DNA of 64,000 nucleotides from Anoplolepis gracilipes (lineage: Eukaryota; Arthropoda; Insecta; Hymenoptera; Formicidae): contig NC_132979.1 in the NCBI RefSeq assembly GCF_047496725.1, positions 6,588,501 through 6,652,500 on the forward strand, read 5' to 3'. The first letter of the stretch is position 1, and each line of letters starts with the position of its first letter. A program made the position numbers and the translations under genes. A model generated the notes under the pieces. The model searched no databases. It was not told the DNA's origin and worked only from the letters and a program-made list of their open reading frames with translations. Below, piece after piece: positions 48,670 through 61,047 of the stretch.

Positions 48670-48834
48670 GCTCTGTCAAAATTTGTGTTGAATGTTTGAC
48701 AATGTTTAAAAATATGCGCGTAAAAATATTAAATATCTCAAGGGTAATTTTGAAGAAAAACCACTAACATATTATTATATGCGAATACAAGATATAAATA
48801 AGAAAGAGCGTTATATACATATATATGTATGTAA

Positions 48835-48884
<50 letters not shown>

Positions 48885-49561
48885 TAATAGTAAGCGTCAC
48901 GTAAGTTCGTTGCGATTGCGTGCGAACAAGGTTGTCGGCCGAATGCACTCGTTGGCCACTTGTTACAATAATAATCTTACGTAAAACATCGCAGATTTCC
49001 AGGCGTGTGTTTTGCCTTATTTCGCTATAATAAATATGATAACGTAGAAATTAGCCAACCAGTCTGTTCTGGTTAGGAAAGAAATTCTCCGTTTCTTTCA
49101 ATCAATTACTCGTCATTGTTGCAGTTAAACATTTCGCAATTGTAACATCAAACCTTCCAGTCTTTATTAATTTATAGCATGCTTCTTCGTCTCATTCGCT
49201 AAACGAACAAGTAGACATCGATCCATCCCGAGTGAAGCAAGGTCGAAGGTCTCATAAAAATCCGTGCTAGAATCCAGCCCTTCGGTCCGTTCCTCTCGAT
49301 TCGCGCTCACGCGACACACGGGCGTAAAAGCGATTCGCTAGTTTCCTCAACACAGAGAGTGTCCTACTTTTTTTTTATCGCCCACGTTATACCCGTAAAA
49401 GCTCTCTGCCATTCTTAATCGATGTTTCACGTCGATCTCTACATGCCGCACGTTTCGATTTTATCGCTCGAAATGACATGACTATTTCATCGAGTGAGTC
49501 CAGGCTGACTTTTTTGCACGATACATTGCGTCGGGAAAAGAAAAAATATATTTATACATCT

Positions 49562-49599
<38 letters not shown>

Positions 49600-49933
49600 C
49601 TGTGATATAAGTCGAGAACATTTATTTAAATCGTAGACATGATTGCCGGAGAGTCCTTATTACATAAATTTCAGGTCACTCATCGAAAATCTCTAAGAAA
49701 ATCTCCATATTAAGAATGCAGAAGGAATTAAGAATTATATATTAACAAGATCCATCGAATTTGTGTTTTCGTTTACACTCGCGCAAGCACAATCAGCCTC
49801 GGATGCAGTGATCTCTCTTGTAGTGATCTTTCGTAAAAGAATTATTTTTAGAAGACATCGCCCCGCGCGAGATGATCCTTCGCCGGTTAACATCATTTTT
49901 TTACGTATGTGTTTCGCTCTCCGCGAATCTCGT

Positions 49934-49965
<32 letters not shown>

Positions 49966-52900
49966 AGAGAAAAAGTTACGCGAATCTATATTTTCTTCAA
50001 TGTTAGAAGCATCATAAATATGTTGTTTGGAAATGTATGAAAAATGTTGAGTTTTCTCGTGTGTTTTATACTTTAACTGCGAAAACTCTTTCCAACTTGT
50101 TGTGTAACGATTTTATAGATTTGTTTCTCGTATAAATGTTTCAGTGATCTAACCAACAATAATATAACGGACATTCCAATACGTGCTTTCCATCGTTTTC
50201 CCAATCTCGAAATTTTGTAAGTATATACGTATTTATTATGTACGTATGTTAATGAGATTTCTCAACGCACGAAAAAAATTACGAAGTTAAAATAGACATT
50301 AATATATAATATGTAACCTGGAAAAAAGTCCAATATATTATAAAATGTGACCATAAAATATGTTTTTTTTCTCTTGTAATATCTCTGTCCGTATATGTAC
50401 GAAAAATAATAAGAAAAGTAATTGAAAAATAGTTAAAAGAACTTTTTGCATTTTCAGAAAATAATAAAATTCGAAAAAATAAGAAAAAATTGTCTATATA
50501 CAATTGTTAAAATTATATATAAAATATTGTATAATTTAATAACAATTTACTGCTTCTAAAAAATCAATGCCAAAATTATGTTTCTAATTATTTTCCCATT
50601 CTTTTTATTTTTCTATATTTTATATATAATTATATATATATTTATATATTTATATATATACAATTATGTATAAACTTTTTTTTTGTGATATTCACATGTA
50701 TCATTACTTTTAGATTTCTTCGACGTAATCATTTGCAAACCATTCACAACAGCGCGTTTATAAATTTGGCGAGCCTTTGTGTATTGTAAGTATCTAAAAA
50801 AATAAGCTTGCGTGTATCTTACTATCTCTAATATTCTTTGCGTATGTCTTATCTGTTCTTCAGGGAACTCGATGAGAATTATTTGACGAGTATACCGGTT
50901 GCTGCTGTAAATCTACCTGGTCTCAAAGAATTGTAAGTGTCTCTTATCATCGCATTCTTATTATCTTATATGAAATTTTAATCTCCATTATTGCCTTTCA
51001 TTGAAATAATTTTCCGTCTATTTGCTCATTTCGAGTGCGACGTAAGCTTTCATGAATCTTTCGCGTATTTCTGCAGATCTATTTCAAACAATAGAATAGA
51101 ACAACTCACGAGGGATGAGTTGCGCCATGCTAGTAATTTGGTATCGCTCGATTTACGCGGAAATCCTATTAAGAAGATACGCGATGACACCTTTCGAAAT
51201 CTTGGCAAACTTCGTAAGTTGTAAGTAATTTATGCGCATTTCTTTTTTATCCCTGTTTACGAAAATTATACGCGACAATTGCGAAAGAGATTTTGCCGCG
51301 TCGGAGGATAAACACGTCACGCGCGTTCTCTTATTAATTATAGGATATTATCGAACGCGAAGGAACTGCGAATCTTTCCCAATTTAAATGGAGCAACATC
51401 TTTGGAAATATTAAGAATAGATCGTTCCCAGTTGAAGGAAGTCTCTTCTAATCTTTGTCAGCAATGCCCGAAACTCAAAAGTCTGTAAGTTTAACACAGG
51501 TTTAAAAGTTACTTTTCACAGACAGTATATATTCGCATAAGAGACTCGATTTTATATCTATAATCTGTAATAGAATAATTCATGCATAAATAATATTTAG
51601 GAATGTTGTTAAAATTCGAACAAAATAATGAAAAATGAAATGTATTGATTATCAATATTCAATAAGCGAAAATGATTAATTTTTAATTGATTAGAGGGAA
51701 TTATAAAAACAAATACAAGAAACCTGAATATTTATATATTATTGATATTAAAAAAATGTAATTTTATTATATTATTTCATCAGTGAAATATGAAATTTTA
51801 ATTAAATAAATAACATTAAGATAAATAATAAAACAAATAACTATGGAGTAATTATTCAAATTAATTTAATTGAGTGACTTTCAACAAGAAAGAATAAATT
51901 AATTTATTATTAAAAAATATAAAATATAATAAAAATAATAAATAAAGTAAATAAAAATAAAAATTGTTAGGATAAAATAAAAATAGAAAAACATATATTG
52001 TATAATAAAAAGTTGGAATTTTATAATGTTAAAGATTAAGTATTAATTTTGTCTATTGTTATCATTTGTCTTTTTACATTGATTATTTCTCGTTTCTTAT
52101 GTACATCTTATATCTATGATTTTAGTAACATGAAATCCAATCATTTGACGGAAGTACCAAATTTACGAGACTGCAAAGAACTCCGCGTTTTGTAAGTATG
52201 TAATGTAATACGTACCGATATACATAATATACATATGCGCGAATAATCGAATGTATTAAAACGATACACCCTATAAACGATGTAAATTTTTTTGTCTTTA
52301 GGGATTTAGCTAGTAATATGATTTCCGTGCTACCCGACGACGTCTTTAAAGGTTTGAATATGTTGCACGATTTACTTTTATCCAATAATAATCTGCAAAG
52401 TATCTCCAGCGACGCGTTCATCGGATTATCCAGACTTCAGGTCTTGTAAGTGCGGCATTTGGCTTGTGTTACTTTGATCCGATAAATCTATGATTTCAAC
52501 AAATTTATTATATTTGAATTTTAATATATTTTTTAGAGACCTGGAGAACAATTATATCGAATACATACATCCCGACGCATTCAGAGAAACAAAACGTTTG
52601 CAGGATCTGTAAGTGTGTTCGTATACGTGTGTAATTTACATTATTTCATTATAAATCAGTTCGTACTTGTCATAATATGAGATGCAAGCGTAATTAAGAT
52701 GTTTGTTCATAGAAATTTGGGAAACAATATTTTTCCTACACTGCCAATAAGAGGTCTTGCGGGATTATTGCATCTCAAGACGTTCAATAATCCTGCGCTA
52801 CGAGAATTTCCGTCTCCCGAAAGATTTCCACGAGTACAAACAATGTTACTGTCATACGCTTATCACTGCTGTTCGTTCCTATCGATCGAAGTGGAGGAGT

Positions 52901-55369
52901 CTGTGACAAGGTCGCCGGTACAGGAATCGATTTTGTTTCCCACCGATGATTTCGACAGCAGTTTATGGAATTCCACTTTCAGCGACATTTGGCCGCAATT
53001 AGGTAAATGATTTTGCTATTTTTCTTTCTCTTTTTGTTTTTTTTATCAATAATCTATTTTTTTTTTGCATTTCGCATGCTGCATTTTTATGCACATATCG
53101 TGCATTTTTGTAACACTTAACTGCTGCAAAGCATCTGCTCTATCTTTGCAAACTCGGTTGTTCAAAAGCATTTGCATATTTATCATTTGATAGATAGTAA
53201 AAAACAAAGTGTTCTCGTCCTCGTATCATCGCATCATGTCACATCATCTTTGATCTTTGCGGCACTGAAGTGATAACATTTTTTAGATAACTTGACCGAC
53301 AAATTTGGATCGCAGATAAATGAACTTTGGGCTAACTTTGGTTCAGATTTTACCTATCCCGGAAACCTGCCTTCCTACGTAGAGGATTATTTCGAGGAAC
53401 TAGATGCTCGAACGACAGCGACAACTCGGACACTCGTACCATCTCGTATCCAATGTTTGCCGCAACCCGGTATGTTACAAATGGGACCCGGAAGTGACCT
53501 GAAACGTTAACAATTGTTGTGATGATGTTCGATATTTTATTTCTGATTGATTCGCACACAAAATGTACGTGAAATATTTTCAGGCCCTTTCTTACCGTGC
53601 CAAGATTTGTTCGATTGGTGGACTTTGCGGTGCGGTGTTTGGATAGTCTTCCTGCTCGCCATGCTCGGTAATGGCACTGTGGTGTTTGTCTTGATATTTT
53701 CGAGAAGCAAGATGGATGTGCCACGATTTTTAGTCTGCAATTTAGCTGCTGCCGACTTCTTCATGGGTGTTTATTTAGGTGATTCTTTCGTCATTTTCTC
53801 TCTTCTTTATATCGATTTAAATTAATGTCAACGTTACATGTATATTCTAATTGATTAAAATAAATAATAATTAAAGTCTTTTCATCATTAAATTTGTCTT
53901 ACAATTGGAAAGATTTTATCTCGACGAACAATATTTTTTTTTTTTTAGGTTTATTAGCTGTTGTCGACGCATCAACGTTGGGAGAGTTTCGAATGTACGC
54001 AATACCATGGCAAATGTCACCCGGATGTCAATTGGCTGGTTTCCTAGGTGTTCTCAGCTCCGAGCTGAGTGTCTACACGCTCGCTGTGATTACTTTGGAA
54101 AGAAATTACGCGATAACGCACGCGATGCACTTAAACAAGCGGCTTTCCTTGAAGCACGCAGGATACATTATGACGATAGGCTGGTGTTTCGCTTTGTCGA
54201 TGGCGAGTTTACCACTATTAGGAGTTTCGGATTATAGAAAATTCGCCATCTGCTTGCCGTTCGAAACCAACGGCAGTGCCGCACTCGCGTACGTGGTATT
54301 TCTCATGCTTATCAACGGAGTGGCCTTCTTGATACTGATGGGTTGCTACCTGAAAATGTACTGCGCGATACGTGGCTCCCAGGCATGGAATTCGAACGAT
54401 TCTCGTATAGCGAAAAGAATGGCTCTGCTCGTCTTCACCGATTTCCTCTGCTGGTCACCGATAGCCTTTTTCTCTCTCACAGCGACCTTCGGATTGCAAC
54501 TGGTGTCCTTGGAACAAGCAAAGGTTTTCGCGGTATTCGTGCTACCGCTCAACTCTTGCTGCAATCCCTTTCTATACGCGATCCTTACGAAGCAGTTTAA
54601 GAAAGATTGCGTGTTGATATGCAAGGCGATCGAGGAGTCGCGCGTGACTCGCGGTATCGGCAGGTGCCGGCACAGCTCCAATTTCAGCAATCGGCAAACG
54701 CCGGCCAACACCAACAGCCTCGTCGATCGGTCGTCGCGGGAGAACCAGGGGCCGCTTCAAACTCCGTGCGCTTGCGGAAATTCGAGACTCCTGGAAACCG
54801 GAAGCCGTTGCTCGTCCTATCGCTGGTGGAGCGCCGGGATATTTTGGCCGTGCACGCGCGATTCCCGACACGGAGGGCACACGCGTAACGATCAGTATGC
54901 TTATCAGATCGCCCAGATCCAACAGAAGCAGCACAAACGCGCGTCATCGGTGTCGTCCAGCGAGAACTTCTCTTCGTCCAGATCGGACTCCTGGCGACAG
55001 GCGCATCATTGCGGCATACCGCTCCGACTGCTGGATCCGAAACGGAGAGCCTCTTCCTGGCTGATCACTAGGAAACCGTCGCAGGACTCAAACTTAAGCT
55101 CATCCCGCAACGATTCCTCCGGTTCCGCTACCACTGCCAGCACCAGTACCTGGCGCATTTCGAGATCCAGTGCCTCCTTAGAGATTAGCGCGCGTAATAA
55201 TACGCCGAGGCCGGTTAGACCGAAGCCACGACTGACACGTCAACTCGCCATCCAGGAACCGGAACCCCCGGGGTCTCCGAGTAGACTGGCCGTTAGATTA
55301 CTCGCCACGATACCTTCCGCAGCTGAGACCAGCGATCAGCAAGACGATGAGAATATACCGACGAATTAA
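46144..55369 (+). CDS. rk: Bursicon receptor rickets (LGR2), leucine-rich-repeat GPCR
   Basis: This plasma-membrane receptor for the cuticle-tanning and wing-expansion hormone bursicon signals through Gs and cAMP. Thirteen exons are 46144-46382, 50145-50216, 50714-50785, 50864-50932, 51077-51220, 51344-51484, 52126-52191, 52302-52445, 52537-52608, 52713-53002, 53287-53469, 53584-53778 and 53949-55369, giving about 1035 residues. Exon 1 has an Arg-rich N-terminus, a hydrophobic signal (VILAIIILFLS) and CNVTADGRELLC. The following exons are 66-144 bp, all phase 2 and ending TTGTAAGT or CTGTAAGT, one or two LRRs each, about 12 repeats. SYAYHCCSF and CLPQPGPFLPC mark the hinge. The 7TM part has CNLAAADFFMGVYLG, SELSVYTLAVITLERNYAIT, LVFTDFLCWSPIAFFS and NSCCNPFLYAILTKQF. 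A Ser/Arg-rich tail of about 250 residues follows. The start at 46144 is the ATG that opens the signal peptide. The repeat number is low for a type B LGR. Confidence 0.95.
48836..48882. repeat. (TA)n microsatellite
   Basis: About 47 bp in the first intron of rickets. Confidence 0.95.
49563..49595. repeat. (GA)n microsatellite
   Basis: About 33 bp in the first intron of rickets. Confidence 0.95.
50395..50525. repeat. Copy of the ADAMTS-intron AT-rich repeat in a rickets intron
   Basis: It reads ACGAAAAATAATAAGAAAAG, then TTTTTGCATTTTCAGAAA and ATTGTCTATATACAATTG, the same order of blocks as the repeats at 3381-3655. Confidence 0.55.
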
Positions 55370-58300
55370 AAATTTCTATCCGACTATTTTTATGTATTAT
55401 ACATACATAATAAGCGCAATATTTTCTAAGTTTATTATTCTCATCGAGTGAATTCTTCAACAAATTCAGTATTAACGATCTTCGCTGGTATACCTGTGTA
55501 GTTTGTAGCTATATATGTACGTATATTTATATTTATGGCATTTTATATACATCTTTAGAATTGTTGCTTAAGCAAAGTAGAATGCGCGAAAAGAGTATAA
55601 GAGAGATTATGAAAACGATGTAATGTTATCAGTGATTTTGAACGGGCTTTCTCGTTTCTTGTTCAATGTCGTTGATATCTGTATCCGATTTTAATAAAAC
55701 ACATTTTTTTTAACGAAACACCAACAAAAATACGCTCGTACACGTCTTAAATGATAATCAATAAAGGAAATTGTTCTTACAACGGAATGTAATTGGATTG
55801 TGAAATCAAACGGCATTGATCCGTTTCTGTTTGAATTGAATAGAAGTTTAACAAAAAATATAGTTCATCCGTCCGTCCGTATATGTATATAATATGTTAT
55901 GTATTTATATTTTTACGTTATATAAGACTGACTATAGGTTCTTCAACTCTGTACCATACTTTGTACACTGATTGTTGGTCAAAGAGCCTCCAACTACTAG
56001 TCTCAGTAGACAGTAGTCATTCGATAGATTACATCGAACTATATAAATAATGATATTTTAATTTATATAGCAAATAAAAATCTACATAAACTATATATTT
56101 AACAACGGTTTTACCGTTCTAAGTATTATATAAGATTTTGAGCCAAATCACAGTTTACCTCTTGCGCGATGTTTAAATAATCTTGATAATGGCGTGTGCT
56201 TATTTATTGGCAGATTATATATTTTACTGTACGGACGGAGAGTCGTGTTTGTGCCGCTATCAAACGTAAACATTGCGTAGAGGCAGATTTAAAGAATGTA
56301 TTATAATTTTGTTAACTTTTTAACTCCACGAAATTTGCAAAAAACTTTTTTTTTCAATTGCTTATAATTTGAAAATTATTATCTCAATTTTCGCAAAATA
56401 AAAATTGAGGCAATAATAATTGCTGAGAAAAAAATTTCCAAATTTTAGATAGAAATTTTTCTATTAAAAAAAAACATCCGGTGATTTTGGGATATCCTGT
56501 ATATACATTTATATATTAATATATATATATATAAATCGGCGCTACAAATTTGATTAACAATATCAAAAAAATTTAGTCACATTGTGAATTTTATCGAGTG
56601 GTTTGTTAAAAGTAGTTAATAATAGCATGTGATGTGTTAACGAAAATCAAATATAAAACCTTCTGTGAAACTGATTGATTGATAATAAATATTCTTTAGT
56701 CGGCGAAGTAATTTAAGCTTAAAGATCTGTGCGACTAAAGTGTTATTTAATCTGTCAAAGTTAAAATTATTGAAATAAAGTTAATATATATACATGCAAC
56801 ATGAATAAAAAATTCTACGCATGAGAAACAAATTAATATATCTATAACATAAGAAAATATGATTTCTTATTATTTATCCTGTATTGTACGCATATTCGAT
56901 TATTCGTTTTTTTTCTGTTTAAACTTGTTTATTTATTTTTGTAAAATGTCACTTTTGCATATTACAGGGAAGACGCGTCGCGTTCGCAAGCGACATTGTC
57001 ATATTATATTAAGACTAATTAATAATAATTTAAATACGGATATATACATTAATTAAATGGCTCTATATATTTCTCGTCTCTAAAATATATACTCAACAAG
57101 GATTCAATACAGCACAGAGGAGTGCATCACCAAATTCTTTAACTCATCTCTAATTAAATATATATATATATATATTTATAATATAAAATATATGTATATA
57201 CTATGTATATATTATATACATTATATATAACATATATTTTATAGTAATATAGATAATGAAATCAGATCTCTATTTGATTGTTTTAAAAGTAATATCTAGC
57301 AAGATACATAGCCTTAAAAACTGTCCTTTGTAAATATTAAATTCATTGCTTCAAAGTCCACTAAGGAAGATATTTTGTGGAGAGCTAGCGACCATTTTTA
57401 ATAACAGAATCAGATTCGGTGACAAATCTGACACATTTTAGTCTCATACGTATCTTTTTTCGCTATTATATTTTTTTAATAATAACAAAGCCGATAACTA
57501 TGCATATTCTCTGTATAAAGACAAATACGACATTCGTGCAAATTACTGAAAATACAACATATCAAGGAATATTAATCATTGTTATTATGGATTAATGCAA
57601 AGTACGTCTAGTTATGTGATCTCATCAATGTAATCATAGATATTCTTATACTTGGAATGCACGAAAAATATGAAGCCTGTTTCTTGTAATTTCATACAAA
57701 ACAATAGAGAAATACATATGTTTCTTTAAAGTGTATTGCGAATTTCAGTTGCATTAAGATTTAAATGTGTCAGAGCGTTTTGTCACAAAATTATAAATTT
57801 TCCGTCAAAGTCGCGCGAAACAATTTCGTCTATAAAGGTGTATATACACAGAAATCGTGCATTCTAACTCATACTTGAGCATACCACCATAAAAGAATAA
57901 TCAAATTTAACATGAATAATTAAAATAAGCTAACACTATTTGCAAACGGATATAGCAGGGAATTTGTTACACAATTGTATTATGCGACATGTATGGAATA
58001 CAACGGTGACAATCTTTTAATAAAATAATTAAAACCGCAGTTTTTTTAGCTTTGCAGCATAAATAAATCTGTAATTTTTTTGATTCTGAGCTGAGTGCAT
58101 ACAAGGGTGAATTAATTGACAACGGCATTAGATATTATTACGTATATGATTGTTCTGATATTAAAAAATTTCTAACAAAAATATAGAAAGAAAATTAGAG
58201 TTTTAAGATTGTTCATCCCGAGACAAATTTATTCGAAATTCTATAGGACTGTGACAATCTAAACGCTTTAGTTTTTGATTATCTTACATTTTTGCATTTA

Positions 58301-58712
58301 TAGTTTAAATATTCTTATCATAGGGACGTGATTTGAAGAGTTTTTTTTGTAGGAATTAAAATAGAAATCCCAACATTACTTCTCGTTAGGAAATGTTTCT
58401 GTACCAGAAATGTAGAAAAGAATTTCTTCGATAGTTGATTACTTTAAACGCTCCCGATAAAAGATTTCGCACAATATTTTATAATCTATACACATCGTAT
58501 ACAAAGATATAAAATTCGCATTTTTGTTTTGCCGATGTAAGTTACACGTATATTGCCAGTATGTGTTCGGACGGTATCCGAAAGTGTATATAATATCAAC
58601 GATAACTTTAACAACTTGATCCTTTCACGATCCTTACTCTTGTCTCGATGTAACTTTGTACCATTATCCATAAAAGCGTAGTAACGTATAAACGAGAAAG
58701 AGAGATAGAGAT

Positions 58713-58764
<52 letters not shown>

Positions 58765-59449
58765 TGAGTGATTTTTTAATATTAATTTTGTCCCTCATCC
58801 CGGTATGCACCTAGATGCACGCGATAATTAAAACTACGGAATTATATCGCGATAAAAAAGGTTACTCTAACAATAATTATCATTATTATTATTATCATTA
58901 TTACTAACATTATCATGTGAAAAAATCTTACTTTGTAAAAATTCGCGGCTCTCAGAAAACGCGTTTAGCTTTTCCTAAAAAGTATCATATACCGAAAATA
59001 TATATTGTCGTATAATAATTAGAACTTTCCCTTCAAATATTGTGATTCTTTAAAAATCTATCTATATTTAAGAATGTCCTTCCATGATATATATTCGCTG
59101 ACTCTTATTTCTCTATTTCGTTATCATTTTACGCACGTATCCCAAATTTGGCAAAGTAGAAGGAACACGAGCAACAAACACCTTAAACGATTATTACATT
59201 TCCGTGAATCTATACGCGCGTAGAGGAAGGAACGAGGAGAGATAGAGAGAAAGAGAGAGACAGAGAGCTAAAAAAAAAACGAGAGAAAGAGTGTATGTGT
59301 GTGTATGTGTGTGTCACGCGAAGAGTAGAGAATTGCTAATAATTAATAATTACTGATAAAATAATTCTTAAGTGCACATCACGGGATTACAACTAATTGT
59401 AAGGGGTAGCAATTAAGTAACAAACGAGATATTATGTGACTAGCGGTCA
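55370..59449. other. rickets 3' UTR and intergenic DNA to STIM
   Basis: AATAAA at 55760-55765 is a plausible rickets polyadenylation signal. The remainder is AT-rich without recognised genes. A GA-rich tract spans 58694-58765 and another purine-rich stretch lies near 59240-59300. The STIM 3' UTR should extend leftward from 59449. Confidence 0.6.
58694..58765. repeat. (GA)n microsatellite
   Basis: About 70 bp of GA with a few GATA, GGGA and GAAA interruptions, between rickets and STIM. Confidence 0.93.
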
Positions 59450-60819
59450 TCACGTAACTTTAGTTTTGTTCTTCCTAAAGGCCGGAAATAGCTTCCTGCG
59501 CCTTCGTTTAAGCTCATCGTTGTCGGCGGTAGAATTGGAATCGGTCGAGAGCGTCTCGTCGTCGACCGACATTAATGTAGGTAATTCACGGAACGGTTTC
59601 TTGATGCTCGTTGTCGTAGTCATCGTCGTCGTCGTCGTCATTGTAGTCGTTAACGCAGGACGATAGCCGCAAGACCTGTCGGAGACGTCGAGCGAATTTT
59701 CCGAGTACGACGTTTTCGGCAGGAATGACGAAGTCTTCTCCTCGCTCAGCACGTTTGTATCCTGGCTATAAGATCGTGTAATGTTGGATTTCTCTTTGCA
59801 CGGCAATCCAATCCTCCCTGCGGCGAGCTCTTCCGGTCCATCGCCCACCACGAAGTGCACGGCCCCAGGTTCCTTCTCAGCTTCGCTACTCGACGAATCG
59901 GAGAGTTCATTTCCAAACCGACCAGTGGGAGGTATCGATGTCTCCTTCCACGCCGAGTTCTCCAAAATACCTACGAATATGCCAAGTAATGTCCACAGTT
60001 CAATTAATTCCTTTCTACCTACTTCGTTATTAATAGTACTAATAAAAGGAAAGAAGCGTAAAACGCAGAGATAATATCAGTTGCCTCGTGAAAGGTCTTC
60101 CTTCACATTACTAGTAACTACATTAGACTACAGATATGAAATACAAACTTGCACCAGCAAAGTGTGACTCATTATTCAGCTGCATTATCTTTGATGCTTA
60201 TCATTAATGCTGCGTATAAAATATCAAGTTAATTTTAATTTCAAATCGTTCTCGTTATATGAGATATAACTTTCCGTTTACAAACGTTTCTTGATCAACT
60301 ATTTTCCGCGGCGTTAGCTATATTATATAAATTCTTTTCCAAGTGTCTTCGTCTTTGAATTGCACATAAAAAGCCGCACACTATCATTTTTATTATCGTC
60401 ATAACAAAAGCGTCAATCATTGAAAATAAAAATATTAAAAAAATTTGGTGAATTATTCGACTTTAAATAATTTCCATAGTAAGAGCGTACTTTTTATGCT
60501 CTTGTTTAATAACATGCAAACAATTTAATATGCGCCAGATTTCGAAAAATATAAAACATGCAACAAGTTGGAGCACTAAAGTTTGATATAGGTCATATTA
60601 ACAAGCTCATATATTCTGGTTTTTCCAACCTTGCTTAAGTTTATTATAATAGCGATTACTTAATATTCCATACAGAAAAATAACGCTAGCATGTTATGTA
60701 ATCATAATAAAAACAAACGACACACATACACACATTGGACTCTTTGTAATACACATAATTGTATATGAAGTATATTTCCCAATGTTTCTTCATATATATT
60801 TACACACACATATACACAC

Positions 60820-60883
<64 letters not shown>

Positions 60884-61016
60884 ATACATATATGTGTGTG
60901 TAAAATTGCAGAATAATATAATTTACAAAATAAAATTGGGAACGATTCAGATCTTAATTGGTAATTGGTAGTCATTTTTTTTACAATTAGATAGTTTTTA
61001 TCATTGAAATAACAAG

Positions 61017-61047
<31 letters not shown>

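Larger units (their letters stand above)
46383..50144. other. First intron of rickets (3.8 kb)
   Basis: It contains an A run near 46723-46742, a TC tract (48636-48664), a TA tract (48836-48882), a GA tract (49563-49595) and a TA tract (49936-49964). I searched for 72-bp LRR exons with the TTGTAAGT ending and found none convincing. Much of 47000-49500 is less AT-rich than other introns here and may be regulatory. Confidence 0.6.

Noticed and set aside
53350..54947. Minus-strand frames opposite the rickets transmembrane exons
   Set aside because: Shadows of a clearly conserved GPCR coding strand.
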